Assembly: GCA_041741535.1 (NCBI GenBank)
Contig: JBGSJV010000187.1
Span: forward strand, 5,919-69,918
DNA: 64,000 bases
Source: M30B19 sp041741535
GTDB lineage: Bacteria > Planctomycetota > Planctomycetia > Pirellulales > Pirellulaceae
Reading direction: 5' to 3'
This document shows, one piece after another, positions 17,670 to 26,031 of this stretch. Within the stretch, counting starts at the first letter, position 1. Each line of letters begins with the position of its first letter. The notes beneath the pieces are model-generated. The model saw only the letters and a list, made by a program, of their open reading frames with translations, ran no database searches and was not told where the DNA came from. A program made the position numbers and the translations under genes.

Positions 17670-19229
17670 ATGATCATCGCGATTCCCCAAGAATGTCAGC
17701 AAGGCGAATGTCGAGTCGCCGCGACACCGTTGTCGCTCAGCAAACTCTTGAAGCTGGGTTATCAAGTTCACGTCGAATCCAACGCAGGTCAATATTCGTC
17801 ACTCACCAACCAGAGTTACTCGCAGGCGGGCGCTGTGGTTGAAGTAGATGCGGATCAACTGTGGCGGACTGCCGATGTCGTGCTTAAGCTGCAACCGCCG
17901 ACGTTGATGGAAATCGAGCGGATGAAGACGGGCGCCTTGGTGATTTCCTTTCTGTGGCCCGCGTCGAACATTCCGCTCATGGAGGCAGCGGCGGGACGAG
18001 GGGTCTCGCTATTGGCCATGGATCGCATTCCGCGAATCTCGCGCGCGCAAAAGATGGACGCGCTCAGTTCGATGGCCAATATCGCGGGCTATCGCGCCGT
18101 GATTGAAGCCGCGGGTGCGTTCGGCAGTTTCTTTACCGGACAGATCACGGCCGCCGGGAAAGTGCCACCCGCCAAAGTCTTGGTGATTGGCGCGGGAGTC
18201 GCGGGGCTGTCCGCGATTGGGGCAGCGCGTGGATTGGGAGCCATTGTCCGTGCCTTTGATACGCGACCCACCGTCAAAGATCAGGTCAAAAGCATGGGCG
18301 CCGAATTCCTGGAGGTTCAACTAGAGGAATCGGGCGAAGGCGTTGGCGGCTACGCTAAAGAAATGAGTCCCCAATATATCCGCGCGGAAATGGAATTGTT
18401 CGCCCAACAAGCTCGCGAAGTCGACATCATCATCACGACTGCCTTGATTCCTGGCAAACCGGCTCCCAAGTTGATCACGGTAGAAATGGTCCGGTCGATG
18501 AAGGCGGGGAGTGTGATCGTCGATTTGGCAGCGGAACAAGGGGGCAACTGCGAACTGACTCGCGCCGGAGAAAAATATCGAACCGACAACCAAGTAGACA
18601 TCATTGGGTTCGTCGACTTTCCCAGTCGCTTGCCGACACAAGCCTCGAACTTGTACGGCAACAACATCGCGAACTTGCTCAGTGACATGACGCCCGCTGC
18701 AGATGGAAACTTGGTAATTGACCTTAACGATCAAGTGATTCGCCAAGCCTTGGTCGTCCATGAAGGCCGGGTACATTGGCCGCCGCCTCCATTGGAGAAT
18801 CCCATTCCCAAACCAACCGAGTCGCCAATACAGGTGGGTGGCCGGTTGAAATCCCCGGACGGGTCGTTGGAAAAGACTTGGCGCAGTCCGTGGTTATGGC
18901 TGGGCCTGGGTTTTGTCGGCGCGTTGCTTTTGATCGGGGTAGTTTTGGAAGCGCCTCCCGGCTTTGTTCAGCGTCTCACCGTGTTTTCGCTCGCCTGTTT
19001 GGTGGGCTACCAATTGATCTGGAGTGTCACGCCCGCACTCCATACGCCTTTGATGAGTGTGACCAATGCCATTAGTGGAATCATCCTGATTGGCGGAATT
19101 CTCCAGATGAGTGGCGCATGGTATCAACCCGCGGTTTTGCTATCGGCCGTGGCAGTGCTGATTGCCACAATCAACGTCGTTGGAGGGTTCTTGGTGACCC
19201 ATCGCATGTTGCAAATGTTTCGCAAGTAG
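17670..19229 (+). CDS. pntA: NAD(P) transhydrogenase alpha subunit
   Basis: A 519-residue protein, close to the usual 510 of enterobacterial PntA. Residues 1-380 form the NAD(H)-binding domain I: 'IPQECQQGECRVAATP' at the start, the dinucleotide-binding loop VIGAGVAGLSAIGAARGLGA near 170, and 'GSVIVDLAAEQGGNCELT'. Residues about 415-515 hold four hydrophobic segments of domain II. The enzyme uses the proton gradient to drive hydride transfer from NADH to NADP, supplying NADPH. It is followed after 9 bp by pntB. The leader carries a large inverted repeat that may influence expression. Confidence 0.95.
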   Translation: MIIAIPQECQQGECRVAATPLSLSKLLKLGYQVHVESNAGQYSSLTNQSYSQAGAVVEVDADQLWRTADVVLKLQPPTLMEIERMKTGALVISFLWPASNIPLMEAAAGRGVSLLAMDRIPRISRAQKMDALSSMANIAGYRAVIEAAGAFGSFFTGQITAAGKVPPAKVLVIGAGVAGLSAIGAARGLGAIVRAFDTRPTVKDQVKSMGAEFLEVQLEESGEGVGGYAKEMSPQYIRAEMELFAQQAREVDIIITTALIPGKPAPKLITVEMVRSMKAGSVIVDLAAEQGGNCELTRAGEKYRTDNQVDIIGFVDFPSRLPTQASNLYGNNIANLLSDMTPAADGNLVIDLNDQVIRQALVVHEGRVHWPPPPLENPIPKPTESPIQVGGRLKSPDGSLEKTWRSPWLWLGLGFVGALLLIGVVLEAPPGFVQRLTVFSLACLVGYQLIWSVTPALHTPLMSVTNAISGIILIGGILQMSGAWYQPAVLLSAVAVLIATINVVGGFLVTHRMLQMFRK

Positions 19230-19238
19230 GGAATCACC

Positions 19239-20729
19239 ATGCAAAATCTTGTGTTGTTGGCTTGGTTGTTTTCTGGCTTGTTTTTTATCATCAGCTTGGG
19301 CGGGCTTAGTCAACACGAGTCATCGCGGCGCGGCAATCTGTTTGGCCTCTTAGGAATGGCACTGGCGATAGCGGCCGCTATCTTGACGATTTTCGGCTCC
19401 AACAGTGGAACGGGCGCGACGGAAGCTCTGGACCCAAACAGCCTCACCGCCACATCGAGCGATGGCTTGAACCTGGGTACCGCCGTGGTTTTGCTCGGTG
19501 CGTTGGTTGTGGGAGGATTGATTGGCACGTTGTTGGCAGTTCGAGTTGAAATGACGGCCATGCCGGAGCTGGTGGCCATCTTGCACAGTTTTGTGGGTTT
19601 GGCGGCAGTGTTGGTCGGCGTGAGCCATTACCTAGGGCACCCGCCAACGGCCACCGAAACTGGAACTGGCGCCATGCACTTGGGCGAAACGGTGGTCGGC
19701 GTGTTTATCGGCGGAGTAACCTTCACCGGGAGCGTCATCGCCTGGGGCAAGCTGAGCGGCCGGGTCTCAAGCAAGCCCTTGTTGATCAAAGGTCGGCATT
19801 ATGTGAACTTGGGAATCCTCTTGGCCTGTTTGGTTTTTGCAGCTGGATTTTTGGTGACCAAGTCGACCGCGATCGGCGTGTGCTGGTTGGCAGTCATCAC
19901 GCTGCTGTCCTTTGTTTTGGGCGCCCACTTGGTAATGGCGATTGGCGGTGCGGATATGCCGGTCGTGGTGTCGATGCTCAATAGCTACAGTGGCTGGGCG
20001 GCCGCGGCTACGGGGTTTATGTTGAAGATCGATCTTCTAATCGTCACCGGAGCATTGGTGGGCAGCAGCGGCGCGATCCTGTCGTTCATCATGTGTCGAG
20101 CGATGAACCGTTCGTTCTGGAGTGTGATCTTAGGCGGGTTCGGCGGTGAGGTGGCCGCTGTCACCAGTGGTGGTCCCCCAAGAAAACACGACACCACTTC
20201 CTCGCTGGAAACCGCCAGATGGCTGCTGGAGTCGTCCGAAGTCATCATCGTCCCCGGTTATGGGATGGCCGTGGCCCAAGCCCAGCATCCCGTATGGGAG
20301 ATTTGCAAGATACTCCAACAACGAAACGTGAAGGCTCGCTTTGCCATACATCCGGTCGCGGGTCGTTTGCCGGGACACATGAACGTCTTGTTGGCGGAGG
20401 CACACGTTCCATACGACTTGGTGCTAGAGATGGACGAGATCAACGAAGATTTTCCACACACCGGTGTCGTGCTAATCATTGGGGCCAATGACATCGTGAA
20501 TCCAGGAGCCCAAGATGATCCGACGAGTCCGATCTATGGCATGCCGGTACTCGAGGCATGGAAAGCCGAACACGTGGTTGTGCTGAAACGTAGCATGGCC
20601 ACCGGCTATTCCGGTGTCGACAATCCGCTGTTCTATTTGGAGAACACGTCGATGTTGTTCGGCGACGCAAAATCCAGTATCGATCGTGTGTTACAAGAAC
20701 TGAAGTCGTTAGCCGGCGTCTCGCGATAA
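19239..20729 (+). CDS. pntB: NAD(P) transhydrogenase beta subunit
   Basis: A 496-residue protein. The first 280 residues are a bundle of hydrophobic segments of domain II ('VVLLGALVVGGLIGTLLAVR', 'VSMLNSYSGWAAAATGFML'). The C-terminal NADP(H)-binding domain III has 'EVIIVPGYGMAVAQAQHPVW', 'RFAIHPVAGRLPGHMNVLLA' and 'VVLIIGANDIVNPGAQDDPT', all strongly conserved in PntB. It completes the inner-membrane proton-translocating transhydrogenase with PntA. A GTG-started ATP-grasp gene follows 21 bp later and may be co-transcribed. Confidence 0.96.
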   Translation: MQNLVLLAWLFSGLFFIISLGGLSQHESSRRGNLFGLLGMALAIAAAILTIFGSNSGTGATEALDPNSLTATSSDGLNLGTAVVLLGALVVGGLIGTLLAVRVEMTAMPELVAILHSFVGLAAVLVGVSHYLGHPPTATETGTGAMHLGETVVGVFIGGVTFTGSVIAWGKLSGRVSSKPLLIKGRHYVNLGILLACLVFAAGFLVTKSTAIGVCWLAVITLLSFVLGAHLVMAIGGADMPVVVSMLNSYSGWAAAATGFMLKIDLLIVTGALVGSSGAILSFIMCRAMNRSFWSVILGGFGGEVAAVTSGGPPRKHDTTSSLETARWLLESSEVIIVPGYGMAVAQAQHPVWEICKILQQRNVKARFAIHPVAGRLPGHMNVLLAEAHVPYDLVLEMDEINEDFPHTGVVLIIGANDIVNPGAQDDPTSPIYGMPVLEAWKAEHVVVLKRSMATGYSGVDNPLFYLENTSMLFGDAKSSIDRVLQELKSLAGVSR

Positions 20730-20750
20730 GTATCCTTTAGGTGTCGACCA

Positions 20751-21953
20751 GTGAGAAATTTTTGTTGGGAAATTCAACCGACCGAGTTTGCGGACTATCA
20801 TCGCCACTTGCGGTTCAAGTTTCAGAAGTGGGATAGCTATGTCGATGGGAAATTGCGGTTGCTGCCGGAGAGTCTTGTTCTGACGCCTACAGAACATCAG
20901 CACGTCGTGAACATGGCCGAGCGGTTGGCGGGAATCTTGCGGAAAATTGAAGCTCAGCTGAAGCAGAGGCCGGACTTGTTGGCGAGACTGGGGATTCCGG
21001 AACAGGTGCGGGATTGGATTCAGCAGGAACCGGACAGTGATTGGCAGCTGGCGCGGTATGATTTTTTTCTAACGCCGGAAGGTCGCTGGCAGGTTTGCGA
21101 ATTTAATGAAGATGTGCCCGGCGGATTTAATGAGATCATTTCTGCGAGCCGCTTGTTGCAAGCGTATCATCCGGGCTTGCAATTTGTCGACGAGTTTGCG
21201 GCGGCGTTGCTCGATGCCATTCCTCAAGAGGGTCGTATCGCGCTGCTCTATGCGACCGGCTACGCGGAGGACTTGCAACACATGGTGGTTCTGCAGCAAT
21301 TGCTTCGCGAGCGTGGGCAGGAAAGCGTGCTCTGCTCGCCACGCCATTTGCGAAAAACTTGGAGCGGATTTACTGCGTGTGAACAGAAGGTAACTGCGGG
21401 GATCCGGTTTTACCCGGGCGAGTGGTTTGGATTATTGGAAAACAAGCGGGATTGGCAAGCAGCGATTCGTCGTTGGCCGATGCTCAATCCCTTGACTCGA
21501 TTGATCACACAAAGCAAGGCCGTGTTTTCCATTTGGGAAGACGCAGGCCTGGTCGCACCCGACGACTTGTTTTTTTTGCATGAGGTCACACCGACGACCC
21601 ATGAAGCAGCCCGACAAATCCAAAACGCAGATTTTTGGCGCGACATTGAAGCACAGCGATCACAGTGGGTTTTGAAACAAAACTTCGGCCGCATGGGCGA
21701 CAATGTAGTAATGGGAAGTTTGGCGACCGACGCCCAGTGGTCCACGACATTAGCCGAGGTCCGCAAGCGTCCCTCGGATTGGGTCGTCCAGCGCTGTTTT
21801 GCCGTTGCACCATTAGAGTTCGCGGCGGGTCCGCAGTATCCGGCGGTGGGTGCCTATCTGATCAATGGGCGGTTTGTCGGGTATTATAGTCGAGTGGCAC
21901 CGGCGCCCTTCCACACCCATCAAGCGATTTACGTCCCCACAGTGATCGGATGA
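20751..21953 (+). CDS. Glutathionylspermidine synthase-like ATP-grasp ligase
   Basis: 400 residues from GTG 20751, matching the length of the stand-alone glutathionylspermidine synthase-like (YgiC/YjfC) group. Diagnostic segments are 'RYDFFLTPEGRWQVCEFNED' with 'VPGGFNE' (metal- and substrate-binding region), 'QWVLKQNFGRMGDNVVMGSL' (ATP-grasp lysine) and 'VGAYLINGRFVGYYSRVAP' near the C-terminus. It probably forms an amide bond between a peptide or glutathione-like acid and an amine; the true substrates are unknown. Its last 118 bp recur almost perfectly at 45813-45930. There the sequence runs on into a 300-residue gene that is missing here, so this copy may have lost its original neighbour. 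Confidence 0.8.
   Translation: MRNFCWEIQPTEFADYHRHLRFKFQKWDSYVDGKLRLLPESLVLTPTEHQHVVNMAERLAGILRKIEAQLKQRPDLLARLGIPEQVRDWIQQEPDSDWQLARYDFFLTPEGRWQVCEFNEDVPGGFNEIISASRLLQAYHPGLQFVDEFAAALLDAIPQEGRIALLYATGYAEDLQHMVVLQQLLRERGQESVLCSPRHLRKTWSGFTACEQKVTAGIRFYPGEWFGLLENKRDWQAAIRRWPMLNPLTRLITQSKAVFSIWEDAGLVAPDDLFFLHEVTPTTHEAARQIQNADFWRDIEAQRSQWVLKQNFGRMGDNVVMGSLATDAQWSTTLAEVRKRPSDWVVQRCFAVAPLEFAAGPQYPAVGAYLINGRFVGYYSRVAPAPFHTHQAIYVPTVIG
21831..21948. repeat. 118-bp segment duplicated 24 kb downstream (copy 1)
   Basis: The 3' end of the ATP-grasp gene matches 45813-45930 with a single substitution (A at 21941, G at 45923). Beyond it copy 1 has one extra G, which makes the frame end ...VIG-stop. Copy 2 would end ...VIDDR-stop and overlaps an ATG. 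Confidence 0.95.
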
Positions 21954-22174
21954 TCGACCTTCCACGGTTGCTAGTAGCAATGCCGGAACCAACAACACGA
22001 CGCCGACAAACAGGTCCTATTTGACGACTTGAGAACCTAGCGGATCAACCGAGCACCAACACTTGCCGCGGCGCCGGCCGCAGCAGCGTTCCGTGTCGAT
22101 CGTTTTACCGTTTTGCGCCAAGCAAGAACCGTCAGTACGTCAGCGAAGGCTCGGACATCCTGCGACCGAAGTCA

Positions 22175-23020
22175 TTAACCAATCATAGCCCACACCCCAA
22201 AAGTCAATAATCCGGTGGAGCAAACAAAGATTCCAAACGCGAGCATCTTGAGTTGAAACGCCGTTCGTAATCCCAACGATTTCAAGAGTTGTTGGCCAGC
22301 ACGCGAAGTCGCCAAACCATGCGTTGGCAACCACATCAAGTAACCACCATAAATCCAGCCGGAAACGCCGACCGCCCCGCTGAGGAGACCTCCAACCCGA
22401 GTAGCCGTGTCGGGGTTTCGATTATCGAACAAAAAATAATAACCAACAGCAGCCGCAACCCCGCCGATTACCACGCTTACGGCTAACCAAGCCATTTGTC
22501 GGTGGTAACCGATGGCTCCAACATCTTTGACGTCCGCTATTTCGTCCAATTGACCACGAATGTCGGCCAAGCAATCACTTAGCGATTGCAGTGTTAGTCC
22601 ACTGCGGAACGGACGTCCGACGGCGCGGGCTACTTTTGACGGAAACAGACAACGACCGAAACCATAGATCGCTTCCAAGACCAACCAAGCCAAAAACATG
22701 GCGATTCCGTTTCGTTGGCGCCACTCTCGTCTCTTGGCGTAGCGACGGTGGGTGCTTACGCCGGAAAGTCGCGGAGCTTGGTTATATCCCGCCGCCCTAA
22801 ATTCCAAGTCCGAATCCCCCAGCCTTCCCACAATCTTTGCAGAAACTCTCCCACTGTAGTCCAAAGTGTCCAAGTCGGCGTTGATTTCACACTCCATTGT
22901 TTGGTACGCTTCGTCCGACTCCAAATGTTTCCTCAGTTGGTCTTCGACGTACTTCACCAACAAATCCGGCTGTGGGATTTCCGTCGAAGCAGTGTATTGG
23001 ACTTGGACCCGATGCTTCAT
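22175..23020 (-). CDS. Hypothetical membrane protein
   Basis: 281 residues. The N-terminal 90 residues look soluble ('DLLVKYVEDQLRKHLESDEA'). A basic stretch (THRRYAKRREWRQRN) and a hydrophobic segment ('GIAMFLAWLVLEAIYGFGRC') follow, then three more membrane segments at about 175-200, 208-230 and 258-280. No signal peptide or known motif is seen. It is transcribed in the same direction as the membrane protein starting at 23612, 58 bp apart, so they probably form an operon. I do not recognise a family. Confidence 0.65.
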   Translation of the reverse strand: MKHRVQVQYTASTEIPQPDLLVKYVEDQLRKHLESDEAYQTMECEINADLDTLDYSGRVSAKIVGRLGDSDLEFRAAGYNQAPRLSGVSTHRRYAKRREWRQRNGIAMFLAWLVLEAIYGFGRCLFPSKVARAVGRPFRSGLTLQSLSDCLADIRGQLDEIADVKDVGAIGYHRQMAWLAVSVVIGGVAAAVGYYFLFDNRNPDTATRVGGLLSGAVGVSGWIYGGYLMWLPTHGLATSRAGQQLLKSLGLRTAFQLKMLAFGIFVCSTGLLTFGVWAMIG

Positions 23021-23078
23021 GCGCTAGCTTTCCGAGATATCTGGTTGAGTGGAGCGGCCAACGGTCGCTGCCACCGTT

Positions 23079-23612
23079 TCAGTGGTTTTCCATCTGAGTG
23101 ATGGCCGCCCGCCACGTGCGAACGGCTTGACCAAAGATAGAGCGGTTGTTGAGGAACTGAGGAATTCGCGTGCTAGGCCGTTGTGTGTCCTTGGGCATCA
23201 AGAATAAGAAAGTCTTCTCGCGAGGGCCAGATTTGCTCGGCGTGCGTTCCGTTTCCACCCGGACGTCCAGTAGATTATTGAACTTCCAAGATTCCAACCG
23301 ATGAACGGTGCGAAACACCAACCCGTCACGATAAACCGCCAACCGATAGAACCATAAGTAACTGGCGAAATAAACAAATCCTGCAGTCAACGCAGTCAAA
23401 GGCAACATGGTAATCAGGGAGAACAAATCGATTTCCCCTTGTGCGACGAGCGTTACCCACATCACGCTGACGGCCAACCAAATGATCAGCAGAAGGACAG
23501 CAGGACCGAGGGCCATGTAGGTCACAATCCTTCCTGGTCGAAACTCGTGCAGCAGCTCCCCCTGGTTGGTTTCTTCGAAATTTGGCGGCGGAACAGCCTG
23601 GTTCATCGGCAA
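23079..23612 (-). CDS. Hypothetical membrane protein, PH-domain-like
   Basis: 177 residues. After a short Pro-rich N-terminus and 'RPGRIVTYMALGPAVLLLII', two hydrophobic segments lie at about 30-52 and 60-82. A beta-rich soluble part follows ('WFYRLAVYRDGLVFRTVHRL', 'WKFNNLLDVRVETERT'). The layout, two membrane segments followed by a beta-rich part, resembles bacterial PH-like membrane proteins (bPH_2 type), but this is tentative. It is probably the first gene of a two-gene minus-strand operon with the 281-residue membrane protein. Confidence 0.6.
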   Translation of the reverse strand: MPMNQAVPPPNFEETNQGELLHEFRPGRIVTYMALGPAVLLLIIWLAVSVMWVTLVAQGEIDLFSLITMLPLTALTAGFVYFASYLWFYRLAVYRDGLVFRTVHRLESWKFNNLLDVRVETERTPSKSGPREKTFLFLMPKDTQRPSTRIPQFLNNRSIFGQAVRTWRAAITQMENH

Positions 23613-23849
23613 CTCGTTTTTGTTGGAGAAGTAAACAAAAGGCTTGCGATGTTGATCATCCGTCGTGTTGACGAAGGCCGGAACGTCTGGCGGCGGACAT
23701 CGGCACCCGTCCGATTAAGTCTCACGGAATGATGGCATTCGGTCCAGCGGAGCAACCGTGAATCTTCGGAGAATTGTCCGCTCGCTACATCAACGACGGC
23801 CCAGTCGTCGTATGGCAAGTCGGGCTAATCAACTTTACCTCTACATTGT
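23613..23849. other. Intergenic, no gene seen
   Basis: This region lies between the divergent membrane-protein gene and the promoter of the caspase-serpin operon. Short antisense frames here lack credible starts or composition. Confidence 0.4.
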
Positions 23850-23878
23850 TTGACAGTCGAGAATGGATGCGTTATCCT
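23850..23878 (+). promoter_or_regulatory. Sigma-70-type promoter of the caspase-serpin operon
   Basis: TTGACA (23850-23855), 17 bases, then TATCCT (23873-23878; 4 of 6). Transcription would start near 23885, giving an 80-base leader before the GTG start at 23968, which has a GGAGG five bases upstream. Confidence 0.6.
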
Positions 23879-23967
23879 GCTCCAGAAGATGCTAAGCAAT
23901 GTATCGAAGACACAATGTCCGTTCGATGTTCGCTCTCGTAGATAATAGCTTTACATGGGAGGTTTTC

Positions 23968-26022
23968 GTGCGAAACGAAATGATGATCGGTAGGCTTCTC
24001 TTGGCCGTTCTGGTGGCCGCAACGCTGCTGGTCGATTGCGTTTGGGGCCAGGGAAAACTTTACGTATTGGTGGTTGCGGACACAGAAAATGTGGCGGACC
24101 CGGAGAGCACCATCGGCAGTAGCTGCCTGGCTGACGTAAGTTCGATACAAAGCACCTTGCGAAAATTGGCAGGAATCCAGCCGCAACCCTATGAGATCAA
24201 AACGGTCGTTGGCGATCAGTTTACGCCAGAAAACCTCCGCCGCGCGGTAGCAGATCTCGCTCGGAAAGCGGGTAGCCAAGATGCCATCTATTTCCACTAC
24301 AGCGGGCATGGCTCGTTCGCCAATGGAGATTACATACTCGAACTGAAAGATGGAACGGTACCGCGCGGCGAGGTTGTGGAAGCCGTTCAGAGCTCGAATG
24401 CCCGCTTGCAGTTGATCGTCTCCGATGCCTGTGCTGTGGTCCGCGATTCCGACTACGACAAAAATGTTTATAAAGCGCGCAGCGAAGACTACCAGCAAAA
24501 AAATGGCCTTTCACCCCTGTATCGTCGATTGTTTGTGGAATGCTCCGGTGTCGTTGATATTGTCTCGGCCAGTGAAGGGGAATTGGCAGATAGCTATGGC
24601 AACAAGGAAAAAGGGGGGGTATTCACATGGCAAATGCTAGAGACGTTGGCAACCAATGAGTCGAACGACCAACTAACCTGGGAACAGGTCATCGAAACGG
24701 CGGCTAAATCGACGAGCGAAGAATTTGCGAAGAACCATAGCGAGGGTCTGCGGCGGCCATCCGATTCACAAATTCAATACACACAATCGCCTCGCTCGCT
24801 ACGACTGGCGGTGCAGTACCGCAAGCCGGAACCAGAGGTGGTCGTGGTGAACGGCCCAACAAAAATCGACCCGGATACGGGTTCCCTGTATCACGAACGG
24901 CAAACGCTGCAAAGTGGTGTCGTCTTGGACACCGTGCGAGTCGATCAAAACAAGACCGCCGATAAGTTCCCTGGATCCGATGGAACTTGGTTGTGGCGGC
25001 ATGAAGGGTTGACCGTCGTCGCGTCCAACCAATCGGCTCCGACAAACTACTGGTTCTCGGAACGCCTCGGTACTGGCTTCTTTGCCCCTCGGGATGGATT
25101 TGTTTTTGCGGTCAACTCGCTCGAGGGAACACCCGGCAACAATCTGCGTATGTCCGATGGCCACCGTTGGTTGTTGGAATACGGCGAATCGATTCGCGAG
25201 TTCAACGGTCGTCAAATACGCACACTCAGCGACTTGCAGAATCAAATAAATGGTGCGGGGAACCAGTTTTCACTTGTCGTTTGGGACGGTGATGTAGCGA
25301 ATCAACTCAGCGGGGATTTCGAATCCGGCGGAGCGGACGTCGACAACATGGATGGTGGGGCCGATGGTAGCTTGGGTGGAATGACTCAGCTTGGCATTGA
25401 ATTAAGCGACTCCCTGGAGGGTTCTGCGATCGTCGTCGCCGTGATGAGCGACAGCGCGGCTGAAAACCTAATGAATAATGCCGGGGATGTGATTCGCCTT
25501 GAGGTTGGCGACGAAATCTATTCGATCAATGGGCAACGGGTGAGTAGCGCTGAACACGCAAGCCGATTGATCCAATCGGCTCGCGGACGAACAGCCCTGC
25601 AAGTGCGAGACATCAACACGGGCAATATACTGACTCTCACGGCGAATCTGCCCGGTGGGGGAAATCCCGGTGGGGGCAATCCCGGTGGGGGCAATCCCGG
25701 TGGGGGCAATCCCGGTGGGGGCAATCCCGGCGGCGGGCGAGTTCCGTTAGGAGTTACTTTGATTACGACAAACCAAGGGGTCATGATTCAAAGCGTCACT
25801 CCGGGGTCCCCTGCAACCCGCTGCGTCGAACTCTCGACTGGGCAGACGGGGATCCAACTGGAAGCGGGTGACTTTATCTTAGCGGTCAATGGAACGAGCG
25901 TCAGTGATCAGCAAACTGCCGTGCAGTTGATCAATCAAACCAACGGATCATTGGAGCTGCTGGTTGAGGATCACAAGTCTGGTCAAGCGTATCAATTGCA
26001 AACCGAGTTGAGAAATCGTTAG
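23968..26022 (+). CDS. Secreted caspase-like (C14) protein with PDZ-like domains
   Basis: 684 residues from GTG 23968, chosen for its GGAGG and the signal peptide that follows (MIGRLLLAVLVAATLLVDCV). Residues about 30-280 are a caspase/metacaspase p20-like fold. The catalytic His is in YFHYSGHGS (about 114) and the catalytic Cys in LIVSDAC (about 155), each after a hydrophobic strand. Three PDZ-like units follow: about 370-440 ('RWLLEYGESIREFNGRQIRT'), about 475-570 ('VGDEIYSINGQRVSSAEHAS') and the C-terminus ('EAGDFILAVNGTSVSDQQTA'). The last two are joined by a PGGGN-repeat hinge. It probably acts outside the cytoplasm. It heads a three-gene operon that ends in a serpin. Confidence 0.87.
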   Translation: MRNEMMIGRLLLAVLVAATLLVDCVWGQGKLYVLVVADTENVADPESTIGSSCLADVSSIQSTLRKLAGIQPQPYEIKTVVGDQFTPENLRRAVADLARKAGSQDAIYFHYSGHGSFANGDYILELKDGTVPRGEVVEAVQSSNARLQLIVSDACAVVRDSDYDKNVYKARSEDYQQKNGLSPLYRRLFVECSGVVDIVSASEGELADSYGNKEKGGVFTWQMLETLATNESNDQLTWEQVIETAAKSTSEEFAKNHSEGLRRPSDSQIQYTQSPRSLRLAVQYRKPEPEVVVVNGPTKIDPDTGSLYHERQTLQSGVVLDTVRVDQNKTADKFPGSDGTWLWRHEGLTVVASNQSAPTNYWFSERLGTGFFAPRDGFVFAVNSLEGTPGNNLRMSDGHRWLLEYGESIREFNGRQIRTLSDLQNQINGAGNQFSLVVWDGDVANQLSGDFESGGADVDNMDGGADGSLGGMTQLGIELSDSLEGSAIVVAVMSDSAAENLMNNAGDVIRLEVGDEIYSINGQRVSSAEHASRLIQSARGRTALQVRDINTGNILTLTANLPGGGNPGGGNPGGGNPGGGNPGGGNPGGGRVPLGVTLITTNQGVMIQSVTPGSPATRCVELSTGQTGIQLEAGDFILAVNGTSVSDQQTAVQLINQTNGSLELLVEDHKSGQAYQLQTELRNR
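25651..25740. repeat. 15-bp in-frame tandem repeat encoding (PGGGN)5-PGGGR
   Basis: Five consecutive units of CCCGGTGGGGGCAAT (first unit with one substitution), from 25651 to 25725, then a degenerate sixth unit to 25740. They encode a flexible Pro/Gly hinge between two PDZ-like domains of the caspase-like protein. Near-identity of the units at DNA level implies recent expansion. Confidence 0.95.
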
Positions 26023-26031
26023 AGGGAAAGC

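Noticed and set aside
25651..25740. Short tandem repeat considered as a CRISPR array
   Set aside because: The units are contiguous without spacers and in frame within a gene.
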